Below are positions 51,313-60,110 of a DNA stretch of 64,000 nt, piece after piece; position 1 is the stretch's first letter; each line of letters begins with the position of its first letter. The position numbers and the translations under genes were made by a program. The notes under the pieces were generated by a model that had not been told where the DNA came from, searched no databases, and was given only the letters and a program-made list of their open reading frames with translations. Origin of the DNA: Gammaproteobacteria bacterium 42_54_T18 (GTDB lineage Bacteria; Pseudomonadota; Gammaproteobacteria; Pseudomonadales; Ketobacteraceae); assembly GCA_002163245.1 (NCBI GenBank), contig MAAL01000109.1:55414-119413 (forward strand), written 5' to 3'.

Positions 51313-51690
51313 CTAGGGGGTTCCCTTTTCAGCATTTATCCACTGGTGCTCGCTTATTATTGCAGCGATACCTATGATTAACGCCCCTCCGCCAAATATA
51401 ATTAACCACACGACGCCTATTATTTGAAAGCGTGTCCCTGTCCGCTCTCTCTTTTGTTCCGTATCTAATCAGTTGCATTTTTTGACTTTGGGGGCCGCCC
51501 CCTTAATAGGAGGGTGCTTAGAACAGCTAATAATTGTTTCATTAGCATTTTTGATTTTAATGCCTCTATTTATGAAATCAAAACCGAAATAACCGATAAA
51601 AATACATGCAAGAACAGTCCAGAACAGAATTCGTAACCGTGGGTTTATAGGGCGCTCCTCTTTATGCTCAGGAGGTGTTGAGCGAATCAT
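51313..51690 (-). CDS. Small membrane protein (51469-51690) with in-frame continuation past TGA
   Basis: The first part is 73 residues from ATG 51690: a charged N-terminus (RSTPPEHKEERPINPRLR), one membrane helix LFWTVLACIFIGYFGFDFI and a basic cysteine-containing tail ending VKKCN. After the TGA (51469-51471) the same frame stays open for 51 codons down to TAG 51313. It codes another clear membrane helix (IIGVVWLIIFGGGALIIGIA) with no start codon of its own in a good place. Either the gene has been split by a nonsense change or the downstream part is a remnant. No family recognised. Confidence 0.5.
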
Positions 51691-51795
51691 TAATTTGTGC
51701 TCTTCTTTTCGAGGAATATTTAACTGCTTAGACCTGCTAGTCCGTTTAGCTCTTTTTAGGTTTTTTCAATTTGTATTGCCATCCGTTGGATTCTT

Positions 51796-52404
51796 GGTTC
51801 TGTTGCATCCCGAGAAGTCAGAGAGGCGCATGGTAGAATGGTCTTTCCACATCATACCAAACTGAGCAATGCATGATCACCTTCAAAGGCCGCCATACAC
51901 CGAAATCCATCATCCTTCAATGCGTTCGCTGGTACTGTTATTATGCGCTTAGCTATCGTAATATTGAAGAAATGATAGCAGAGCGTGGACTCAAGATTGA
52001 TCATAGTACACTGAATCGATGGGTTGTTCATTACGCGCCAAAGCTGGAAAAGGCCTTTCATAAAAAGAAGAGACGGCCAGGTAATCGTTGGCGAATGGAT
52101 GAAACCTGTTTAAAAGTAAAAGGTGAGTGAAAATCCGCCAATGTAAGTATCTCAACAACATAGTTGAACAAGATCACCGGCGGGTCAAGCGCATCACACG
52201 ATCGATGTTAGGCTTCAAAAGTTTCCATTCAGCACAAAGTACACTGGCCGGTATTGGGCTTGTCGCGATGCTCAAGAAAGGTCAAATGAAGAAAAACTTG
52301 GCGAACTCTTTATCGATAGCAGATCAATTCTACGCTTTAGCTGCGTAAATCAAAATTCGCCCAACTGTTTTTCACATCAGATAGATTAATTGCGACAAAA
52401 CCTG
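51796..52404 (+). mobile_element. IS6-family element, internally deleted
   Basis: Left end GGTTCTGTTGCA (51796-51807) and right end TGCGACAAAACC (52393-52404) are inverted terminal repeats of the IS6 type. About 200 bp of the usual roughly 800 bp is missing from the middle. The 8-bp flanks do not match, so the original target duplication is not visible. Confidence 0.85.
51873..52348 (+). pseudogene. IS6-family transposase, middle deleted
   Basis: The N-terminal part has the zinc-finger/HTH-like start (ITFKGRHTPKSIILQCVRWY, YRNIEEMIAERGLKIDHSTL) and runs to the first catalytic Asp in WRMDETCLKVKGE, then stops at TGA. The C-terminal part resumes in another frame from 52127 with IRQCKYLNNIVEQDHRRVKR, including the last catalytic Glu region, and ends QFYALAA. 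The segment between, carrying the second Asp, is deleted. Not functional. Confidence 0.88.
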
Positions 52405-52434
52405 AAATACCAGACTAGTGGGCGGGGCGGTTCA

Positions 52435-55400
52435 TTACATTAGTATCCAGTTCACCGTTACTTCTGATTCGCTCGTACATTCTGTTGAGTTTTTAGCAGA
52501 GACATCACTCATTAGGAATGACAAACTCGCCACATTAGAGTCTAGGCCACCGTTAACCGTGCCTTGTGCACTGAGTGTATGGCAACCATTAGCAAGATGG
52601 CTCACTGAATGGGTAAACTGCACACCATTGCTGCTGCTAACCGATCCATTCAATTCAAATTTCACTCCCGTAGTAAGGCCGTTGGTATTTGCCCTAATCA
52701 CCCAGTTATTACTTTGCATTTCACTGCTAGACAAAACACTGCCATTGCTTAATGAACGAATGTTTTTACCTGTGTCTGCATGCACCAGAGTAAAGCCTTT
52801 TACTTCAGAGGATGCATCTACACTGCTTGGTAAATTTAATTCATCAAACAACATTCCATAATCATCGGTTGAATCATCGTAATTGGGTGAAGTTGGGAGC
52901 CAATTCGCAGGTAAGTTGCCCGACACATAACGTGGAGGTTGCGATGGTTGACGACGAGGGTCGTTCTTAGCCAAGGTTTGTTTGTCACGCAGCAGTGCTA
53001 CAGTATTTAATCCAAGCTCACCTTTGTCATGATGACAACTCAAACAGAATTCATTGTAAAGCGATTCAGGTCGAGGTGCATCATGGTAGATTGGCCCTTC
53101 AGGAAACTGGATCGCTGTACGTAAACTTGCAGCGCCAGCAGGGATATTCTTGGTATGCGCCGAAAAATCATTTGAGTAATCATGATAACAAGCATAACTG
53201 TCGTAAGTTTGTTGACCACGCATACGCAGCTGCTCTGCAACCACATCATGCATTTTATCCGAGTACTGATTCGCAACATTCATCAAGTCTAATTCTGAGT
53301 CACTGGGTAAGCCAACCAAGGTGCCTTGCGCATGGTTACAGCTACTTTCAATATCAGGTGAGTGCGCCAATACTTTAAACTCGTCAATCCAACCACGAAA
53401 AGGTTGCACGCCCCACTCGGGCATTGGGTCATTGATATTAAGCAAGTTTGCAAGTGAACCGGTTAAACTATGCGCCACCGCATTTTTTAGCGTATCGCCC
53501 ACGAGCAATTGTCCTGGGTTCATCTGAAACATCGTCGGCTGTGTATAACCCGCTATCTCTTCGGCATAACCGACAACGTCTTCTGTGTAGCCAACAATTT
53601 CTTCGTTATAGCCCACTACTTTTTCGACGTAACCGACAATTTTTTCGACATGGCCAACAATTTTATCAAAGTAACCCACCACTTTTTCGACGTATCCTGT
53701 TATACCTAGCCAAGACGAGAACAAGGAAAAAAACTGTTGGTAAACAGGCACCGTTTCGGTAATCGCAACCTTTTCTGTAACAGCAACCGATTCCGTCACA
53801 GCGACTGTTTCCACCACTGCCACCATTTCTTTAATCGGCACCATTGCCGTAACTGCCACCGATTCCATAATAGGAATATTAGGGCTGGTCCACTCTTGAT
53901 AAGGAAAACCATTCAATAAAAATCGTACTTTCTTGCCCTGATTGCTTAACTGAAAACCTAAATGTACCCATTCTTTATCAGCAATCGGTTTAGGCAAAGT
54001 GATTTCATTCACCACACCGTAACTTGGATGGCGATAACGAATCGCTCGCTTACCCAGCAAAGTGATCATGGTGTGATCCGGGAAATTAATAATCGCTCGC
54101 TCAGTGTTGTCATCTTCAAATCGAGGATCAACAAAGATGCCGCTATACCAATCTGAATTATTAACATTTTGTGGTTGTAAACCGATGCCGTAAGAGACAA
54201 AGGCATGATTACCATTTAACCACATGCCTTTACCATGCACTCCACCGTTGGCAACGGGCTCCATGCGACCATTAACCACTTGGCCATGGGATGGAATATT
54301 CCAATTGTCCTTGGTGGCGGTTGCGCCGTTTTGCACACGCACTTGGCTGGTAAAGCCTAGATCTTCATGATTCCAACCATTGTATAAGGTCATCTGAAAA
54401 GGGTGGTAATTATAGGAGTTTAAAGCAGCCACCATGTTTGAAACGATAAACCCGTTTGGGTTTAGGTAATCATCAAAAGCAAACTCATCCGTTGAATGCC
54501 CTGAACCAATTGTCCAGACCACATCTTTTGCTGTGGCGGGCTTCAAGTGTTCCCAAAAATTAAAACGATTCTCTACCGAATCAAACATTGAGATATTATT
54601 GGCAAGAAAGTTGGCTTCATCACCATTAGGGCGTGTAAGCTTAGTGTAGTCAGTGCCGCGAGTTGCTCCCATTCTTACTTCGCCAGCGTCAGCGCCATCG
54701 GCCTGATAAAGTTTAGCGATGCTGTGATGCTTGTCATTAATCCCCAACATAAAATCAGTGTCATTTAGCAAGCCATCCATATGTATCATTTTTCCATGTG
54801 TCCAGGCACCCATGATCACATAACCTATGTCTCGAGCTAAAGGCTGGAAATCGGCACGATATCCAGTACTTCCACCCGGAACAGCGGAGCGCGTTGGGTA
54901 ACGTGTTTGTTCACTGCCGGTGTGAAAATACTCAGGAAATAATCGAGCCGTCGAAACTGTCATCGATAAATTTTTCGCTTCCTTATCCATCCATGGGTAA
55001 GAACCTTTAATATCAACCCCGTCAGTAATCACTTGGCCCATAGGATCTCTAAAAGGAAATTTCGCAAAATCATAACGATCTTTTAGACGAGGGTCATGAG
55101 GTGCGTGTGATAAGGGATAAAGGTCATCCCAATAGGTCACATCACAAGGCTCAGCGTCTTCAGGTGCAACGGCATAAATCACATCGTACAATCCCGCTTG
55201 AGTAAGGCCGGTGTTGTGGTTGGTCCAAGTTAGCGGTAGGTTTTCACCACTACGCCTGCCAAAGAGTAATCGACCATCCGCCGGCGTAATGGTTTCAAAT
55301 ATAACGCCGTGCTGTTTATTACCTATTTTCGATTCACCGTACGTCACTTCAGCAATCGTAGCCTGAGTTGTTTTAGGCTTTTCTACACGCACAGTAATGG

Positions 55401-56166
55401 GTGAGCTAACCAGCTTAGCCAATAAATACTGTCCAATAAGATCATTAGTAGGATTAGCTGAACTTATAATCGTTATATCGTAACAGTCGTCCTTTCCATC
55501 CACACCACAGGTGTAAGGGTTTCGCTTCTCCTGATCCTTATTGGTATAAGGTTCACAAATATTAGTATGCGCCACACTATTATAGGCACCACCCGTTAAG
55601 GTACTCACAGGTAAATCAACGCGTAAATTGTCACCTTGGCTCTCACCAAGAATTTGCGGGCCACTAGGGCTCTCCACAAAAGGTTGTTGTATTTTTTCAG
55701 GCGAATATAAATAAAGTTGTAGACTTGATCCGCCCTGGCTGTTGATGCCCAAGCGCGCATCGGCGCTAAACCGATGTGGTGGAATGTGCGGGCGTACAAA
55801 TTCATTATTAACGATACCTGTTACGTTGCGGTTGTTAGCAGGTATTTCTGGCAACGTTGCGTCCCAAGAGCCGGGTAAACGCCGTGGTGGAGAGGGTTCA
55901 ATGCCAGGAACGTATGCGCCTATTTGACCCAACGGCTCACGCCCATTTGAGGGTATCGACAAAAAACTCCCAGTCGCAACCCCCAGCACGTCACTTTCAA
56001 TGCCCGCGGGAAGAAATGGAATAACATCGGGCGCAGTGGTGCCGGTGTATTCTTCATTTTCCGCCGACATAGCCTGCCCTGAAAAAAGCAGCGGCAGCAT
56101 AAAAATAAATCTGTATACCCAAAAGACGGCGGACCTTACAAAGGCCCCTGGGTGTTTTTTTGTCAT
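52435..56166 (-). CDS. Very large secreted protein with LamG-like domain, tandem repeats and CxxCH
   Basis: 1243 residues from ATG 56166, which gives a proper signal peptide (FWVYRFIFMLPLLFSGQAMS); an upstream in-frame ATG 56250 overlaps the fucosidase stop. A concanavalin/LamG-like region lies around residues 600-760 (WVHLGFQLSNQGKKVRFLLN). Two unusual tandem repeats follow: a six-residue VAVTE(S/K/T) repeat at about 762-805 and eight copies of a seven-residue GY(V)EKVV unit at about 823-877. Near residue 1040 EFCLSCHHDKGEL is a CxxCH heme-binding motif. The C-terminal 200 residues look like an Ig-type beta domain. Downstream of and same strand as the GH29 gene, so a role in fucose-polysaccharide use is likely. 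No family name assigned. Confidence 0.78.
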   Translation of the reverse strand: MTKKHPGAFVRSAVFWVYRFIFMLPLLFSGQAMSAENEEYTGTTAPDVIPFLPAGIESDVLGVATGSFLSIPSNGREPLGQIGAYVPGIEPSPPRRLPGSWDATLPEIPANNRNVTGIVNNEFVRPHIPPHRFSADARLGINSQGGSSLQLYLYSPEKIQQPFVESPSGPQILGESQGDNLRVDLPVSTLTGGAYNSVAHTNICEPYTNKDQEKRNPYTCGVDGKDDCYDITIISSANPTNDLIGQYLLAKLVSSPITVRVEKPKTTQATIAEVTYGESKIGNKQHGVIFETITPADGRLLFGRRSGENLPLTWTNHNTGLTQAGLYDVIYAVAPEDAEPCDVTYWDDLYPLSHAPHDPRLKDRYDFAKFPFRDPMGQVITDGVDIKGSYPWMDKEAKNLSMTVSTARLFPEYFHTGSEQTRYPTRSAVPGGSTGYRADFQPLARDIGYVIMGAWTHGKMIHMDGLLNDTDFMLGINDKHHSIAKLYQADGADAGEVRMGATRGTDYTKLTRPNGDEANFLANNISMFDSVENRFNFWEHLKPATAKDVVWTIGSGHSTDEFAFDDYLNPNGFIVSNMVAALNSYNYHPFQMTLYNGWNHEDLGFTSQVRVQNGATATKDNWNIPSHGQVVNGRMEPVANGGVHGKGMWLNGNHAFVSYGIGLQPQNVNNSDWYSGIFVDPRFEDDNTERAIINFPDHTMITLLGKRAIRYRHPSYGVVNEITLPKPIADKEWVHLGFQLSNQGKKVRFLLNGFPYQEWTSPNIPIMESVAVTAMVPIKEMVAVVETVAVTESVAVTEKVAITETVPVYQQFFSLFSSWLGITGYVEKVVGYFDKIVGHVEKIVGYVEKVVGYNEEIVGYTEDVVGYAEEIAGYTQPTMFQMNPGQLLVGDTLKNAVAHSLTGSLANLLNINDPMPEWGVQPFRGWIDEFKVLAHSPDIESSCNHAQGTLVGLPSDSELDLMNVANQYSDKMHDVVAEQLRMRGQQTYDSYACYHDYSNDFSAHTKNIPAGAASLRTAIQFPEGPIYHDAPRPESLYNEFCLSCHHDKGELGLNTVALLRDKQTLAKNDPRRQPSQPPRYVSGNLPANWLPTSPNYDDSTDDYGMLFDELNLPSSVDASSEVKGFTLVHADTGKNIRSLSNGSVLSSSEMQSNNWVIRANTNGLTTGVKFELNGSVSSSNGVQFTHSVSHLANGCHTLSAQGTVNGGLDSNVASLSFLMSDVSAKNSTECTSESEVTVNWILM

Positions 56167-56246
56167 AGTGTTTACTCTATTTTTATTTTTATTGATGGCA
56201 CTAATTATATCGACAGTGATTAAGTTGACAGTCCCTTCATACAGGA

Positions 56247-57794
56247 TCATTCAAGTTCGATCGCAACCGTGAGAGGGCCATTGAAATCAAATTCATTGGG
56301 CAACGCTACGATAAGGTCACCGCGCTCTTGCCGCCATTCGGTTAAACCGTAGGATAAGAGAGAAATGGAGCTGATGTTGGATTCGCTGATGTCCAGCAGG
56401 CGTAACTCATCGCGACGGGTAACATCGAATATAATGGCGTAAAGGACGTTATCACGCTTCGTGAACCTAACAGCTTCGCCCTCGGCAGTTTCGCCTTGGG
56501 CGCGTTCCCAAGGCCTGGTGCCATAAATTCCCTCACCATTGCTCGCCAACCATTCGCCAAGAGCGTCCAACCTTTGGGTCTGAGAATCCGGTATGTCGCC
56601 ATTGGCTTTTACAGCAATATTAACCAGCATATTGCCGTTTTTTGATACCGTATCAATGAAGCCTTCGATTAGTTCTTTGTCGCTCAGGAGGTTTTCCTCC
56701 GTCTCATTTTGGTTATAGGCAAATGAAAGACCCAGCCCACGAGTGGCCTCCCACTTTTGATGGTCGATCGATGATATGTCCACATATTCGCGTGTCTTAA
56801 AATCGTAATGCGGCTGAAGGCCTACAGCCATAAATGCGGTCATATCACCGCCATTGAGTTTAAGAATATATTTGATCACCTTGTCGGCCAGGGCTCGAAG
56901 GCTCGGGTTTCGTAGCATCAACGCAATAGGATTCATATCCGAGAAACGGTCATTGATCACCCCATCGGGCACCATTTCATAGTAGTCAGAAACGAGTGGC
57001 CACAGATTCCCGCCGCCAGGATAGGATATATCGTTCCAGAGCACCGAAGGTTCATAACGCTCCACCAATTCTCGAAAATGCGCTTCAACATAATTCCCAT
57101 AACCTGCATCAGTAGGCGTGCCAGCTATGAGTTCGGTAATATTGCGGCCAAAGCCTTCTTGATTCCACATCCAGTCGAAGCCACCTGAATAATAGATACC
57201 GAATTTCATTCCGCGAGCACGCACAGCGGCGGCAAGCTCACCAACAAGGTCTCGTTCGGAATACCACTGATGATCGTTAGGGTTCTGGTGGGCACTAGGC
57301 CAAAGAAGAAAACCATCGTGGTGTTTGGTAGTGAGTACCACGTACTTTGCGCCAGCCGCCGCGAACTGCTCTGCCCAGGCATCTGGATCCCATTGGCTAA
57401 CGGCTTGTTGAAAATCATAACCAAATTGCTGGTAGGGATATTCTTCACCAAAGTTATCAATGTGATAGTCGTAAGTTGCGCCTTCTCCGTTCTGCAAGGC
57501 GTTCCAGTACCATTCCGCATAGGGCACGTGCACTGAGGAGTTCTCATAATGATTCAGAAAAGTGTCATGTACGTGGTTTTCTGTAGGCGCAAAAGCTGGC
57601 ACGGTGTAGGGCCCCCAGTGGATGAATATGCCCAGCTTTGCGTCGTCATACCACGCTGGCAATTCGCGCTCTTTCAGCGAAGCGATCAGTTCTCGCTGTT
57701 CTTTTGTCAGCGGATTACAACCACCTAACAGCAGTATCACAGATATGTATAAAATAAACCTCATTGTAAATTCAGATCCAGCCCCGATAATCAT
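56247..57794 (-). CDS. GH29 alpha-L-fucosidase, lipoprotein
   Basis: 515 residues. The signal MRFILYISVILLLGGC ends in a lipobox. GH29 blocks: KLGIFIHWGPYTVPAFAPTE, AGAKYVVLTTKHHDGFLLWP, ARGMKFGIYYSGGFDW, and SVLWNDISYPGGG with the nucleophile Asp near residue 255. C-terminal beta domain from about residue 430. Releases alpha-linked fucose from glycans at the cell surface. GGAG six bases ahead favours ATG 57794. Divergent from an AraC regulator at 57939. No fucose transporter or kinase is adjacent. Confidence 0.93.
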   Translation of the reverse strand: MIIGAGSEFTMRFILYISVILLLGGCNPLTKEQRELIASLKERELPAWYDDAKLGIFIHWGPYTVPAFAPTENHVHDTFLNHYENSSVHVPYAEWYWNALQNGEGATYDYHIDNFGEEYPYQQFGYDFQQAVSQWDPDAWAEQFAAAGAKYVVLTTKHHDGFLLWPSAHQNPNDHQWYSERDLVGELAAAVRARGMKFGIYYSGGFDWMWNQEGFGRNITELIAGTPTDAGYGNYVEAHFRELVERYEPSVLWNDISYPGGGNLWPLVSDYYEMVPDGVINDRFSDMNPIALMLRNPSLRALADKVIKYILKLNGGDMTAFMAVGLQPHYDFKTREYVDISSIDHQKWEATRGLGLSFAYNQNETEENLLSDKELIEGFIDTVSKNGNMLVNIAVKANGDIPDSQTQRLDALGEWLASNGEGIYGTRPWERAQGETAEGEAVRFTKRDNVLYAIIFDVTRRDELRLLDISESNISSISLLSYGLTEWRQERGDLIVALPNEFDFNGPLTVAIELE

Positions 57795-57902
57795 CCGTCA
57801 CTCCAATTGTATTTTCTTGTCTAACTTAATTTATGTTTTTACTCAGTGTTTTAAGCGTATAGTCGCCTTTATGAATCTATAGAGGAACGAAATATATAGT
57901 AT

Positions 57903-57931
57903 TTGACCAATTTGAGGTATTGATGTAATTT
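57903..57931 (+). promoter_or_regulatory. Likely promoter of the AraC gene
   Basis: TTGACC (57903-57908) and TAATTT (57926-57931) are 17 bases apart. The start would fall about one base before ATG 57939, so the mRNA may be leaderless or translation may begin at ATG 57999. Confidence 0.4.
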
Positions 57932-57938
57932 TCACGGC

Positions 57939-58742
57939 ATGTACAAAAGTGATATATATACCCGTAGCAGTCACATACATATCGAAGTGTGTCATTTTAT
58001 GCCGCTGCCAAGAGAGTGGGATGGCTTTCCGATGTTTGCCAATTTCTGGAGGCTGTACTATCACACCGGAGAAGGCGCATCGTTGCGTGAAGATTCCCGC
58101 ATCACCCGATTGGATAACCAACACTTCTATCTCATTGCGCCAAACACCAAAGCAACTGCTGTATTGAGTCAGCCTACCGGCCAGCTATTTATGCATTTTT
58201 ATGTCGGTGAACCACTTAGATCGGCCGCACCGGGAGTATATGAGATCAATATTGACGAAAACACACAGCGAACTGCAAACGAATTAATCGCTTTGGATGT
58301 GTTGCAAAAAAACCAGCCCCCCGGCGTCCTAAAGTGCACTTATCTGATTGCGCACGCGCTATGCCAGTTACCTGAGTCAGCCTTTCATGCTGATGAAGTT
58401 GATCATCGCGTAAAAGAATCCATTGAATACATGTCAGAGAATATCGACGCACCGGTTTCAATCGAGGCTATCGCAAAGCAGCATGATCTGACACGCGCTG
58501 CATTTATCCGAATTTTCAAGCGAGCAACCGGCGAAACGCCCTATAAGTATTATTCAACCTTACGTTCCGAGCGGGCCAAACTTTTGCTGGAAACCAGTGA
58601 TCTCGATATCGTTGAAATCGCTGAACAGACTGGCTTTGTTGACCGCTTTCATTTCTCAAGAGAATTCCGAAAGATGACCGGATTAAGCCCTGCACGGTAT
58701 CGCCAACATCAAAAAGGGATGGTTCATATACGTCGCAAATAA
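57939..58742 (+). CDS. AraC-family regulator, probably of the fucosidase genes
   Basis: 267 residues. N-terminal sugar-binding-type domain (EWDGFPMFANFWRLYYHTGE, ITRLDNQHFYLIAPNTKATA). C-terminal two helix-turn-helix units: SIEAIAKQHDLTRAAFIRIF, ETPYKYYSTLRSERAKLLLE and DIVEIAEQTGFVDRFHFSRE, ending LSPARYRQHQKG. It is divergent from the fucosidase gene across a 144-bp gap. Its last codons (RRK then TAA) lie in the end of an IS6 remnant, so the native C-terminus was replaced after insertion. Confidence 0.9.
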   Translation: MYKSDIYTRSSHIHIEVCHFMPLPREWDGFPMFANFWRLYYHTGEGASLREDSRITRLDNQHFYLIAPNTKATAVLSQPTGQLFMHFYVGEPLRSAAPGVYEINIDENTQRTANELIALDVLQKNQPPGVLKCTYLIAHALCQLPESAFHADEVDHRVKESIEYMSENIDAPVSIEAIAKQHDLTRAAFIRIFKRATGETPYKYYSTLRSERAKLLLETSDLDIVEIAEQTGFVDRFHFSREFRKMTGLSPARYRQHQKGMVHIRRK

Positions 58743-58912
58743 TCTATCTGACGTGAAAAAAAGTTGGGCGAGTTTTTATTTACGCAGCTAAAGCGTAAAA
58801 TTGTTCAATTGGTGTCGCGCTTAGTGGTAAGAAGGAAATCGATAGTATTCCCCTCTGTATCGACTGCCCGATAATAGTAGCGCCACTGGCCCCTTACTTT
58901 TATAACCGCCAA
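58733..58912 (-). mobile_element. IS6-family remnant, opposite orientation
   Basis: On the reverse strand the middle of an IS6 transposase is readable (IKVRGQWRYYYRAVDTEGNT, DFLLTTKRDTN), stopping at TGA 58807-58805. It then continues in a shifted frame directly into the C-terminal end EQFYALAA with TAA 58782-58780, followed by sequence almost identical to the right end of the copy at 52404. It holds just the part that the first copy lacks. The region 58913-59184 is AT-rich and holds only the presumed promoter of the next gene. Confidence 0.87.
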
Positions 58913-59184
58913 AGTGTTGACACATCAAGCGTCTTAAGCTTGTATTCGGCAATCTGGATTTATTCCCACAGGATATATCAACACTGTAATCATTGAACTA
59001 ATAAAATACGTTAGTGATTATAGATATAAAAAATTTATTTGAAATAATAATTTTCCATAAAACAACAAAATCCTAAAATTTTCTTGTCATTTAAAAATGT
59101 ACTCGATATTGTAATTAATAGATCGTTCGTGGTTTGTTATGGCGGATTAAAATCAGCTAACAACAAAACGACAGGACCAGTAGT

Positions 59185-59727
59185 ATGAAGCACTCAGGAA
59201 AAGAAATTCGCATTGGCACCCTGCTAGTTGATAGAGGTTTAATAACCAACGACCAGTTGCAATCAGCAATCGAGATTCAATGTGCTACTCATAAGCAGCT
59301 GGGCGAGATATTAATAGAGCAGAAAATAATTACCAGGCCTCAACTAAATCGTTCGTTGAGGCGTCAAAAGCTTCTGCGTAATACTATTGTCACCGCATTA
59401 CTTTCCATCGCTCCTTTTCAAATGGTCATAGCAAAAGACCATCGCGTTGATACTCAGTTTTCAGCAGCTCAAATGGAACAACAACAAATTCAAAACTTTG
59501 ATTCTTTTGATTATGTGGATAGCTTCACCTCTGCAAAAGATGTTGGCATGGGTGACTCAGTATCCGTAAGTGATATCATGAAAGGTATGCAAGTGGTGAT
59601 TGCCAAAATTGGTATAGATTCTCCATTTTTTTCAAATTTGTCTCTGGATAAAGAGCCTGAAGAAATTCATTATGATATGGATATCGCCCAAGATGGTTTT
59701 GCGGTTACCATGAAAATAACGTTTTAA
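59185..59727 (+). CDS. MshEN-like N-terminal domain protein, membrane-anchored or secreted
   Basis: 180 residues. The first 65 residues hold two copies of the MshEN/GspE-N repeat: RIGTLLVDRGLITNDQLQSA then QLGEILIEQKIITRPQLNRS, ending in RRQK. The consensus LGxxLxxxG...L...Q binds c-di-GMP in MshE ATPases. After it comes a hydrophobic helix (NTIVTALLSIAPFQMVIA) and an unknown about 95-residue domain with no ATPase. So a cytoplasmic c-di-GMP-type sensor joined to an exported domain is possible. AGGA about 8 bases upstream supports the start. Confidence 0.72.
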   Translation: MKHSGKEIRIGTLLVDRGLITNDQLQSAIEIQCATHKQLGEILIEQKIITRPQLNRSLRRQKLLRNTIVTALLSIAPFQMVIAKDHRVDTQFSAAQMEQQQIQNFDSFDYVDSFTSAKDVGMGDSVSVSDIMKGMQVVIAKIGIDSPFFSNLSLDKEPEEIHYDMDIAQDGFAVTMKITF

Positions 59728-59788
59728 AATTCAAGTTCTAAATTAACGAATTATCCAATGGGTTTTTTCTTAAAGATATTCAATAGGT

Positions 59789-60110
59789 ATGTCTGGTTTA
59801 GCAGGAAGCGGCAGTAGGTCGTACGCGATCAGACCCCAAATATACTGGCCTGACATTAATAATATATATGCAGGTCAAAGCATAAGAGACACCACAATCA
59901 AAGCGATAATCAGTCAAGATGGTACAGGGGTAACTTCTACAGACAAAGTGTGGATTGTACTAGACAAGTATCGCGAAGGATGGATTCGCTGGATGCGACG
60001 GAACCGTTTGTTATCTATAGTGCCTATTTTTTTATCTATTTTCTTCCTCGTGAGTTGCAGCATCTCAGAGAACAGGCATAATCGCTGTTTTTTAAGTAAG
60101 AGGTGGCTTT
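59789..60110 (+). other. Weak open frame before the protease gene
   Basis: The frame from ATG 59789 codes MSGLAGSGSRSYAIRPQIYW, a plausible soluble stretch, then a hydrophobic helix (LLSIVPIFLSIFFLVSC). It runs on in the wrong frame through the start of the site-2 protease gene to 60256. AGG is almost touching the ATG. It could be a small membrane protein whose end overlaps the next gene, or chance. Confidence 0.28.

Noticed and set aside
53448..53919. Several plus-strand frames rich in His/Phe/Asn across the repeat zone
   Set aside because: Antisense of the tandem repeats in the large secreted protein.
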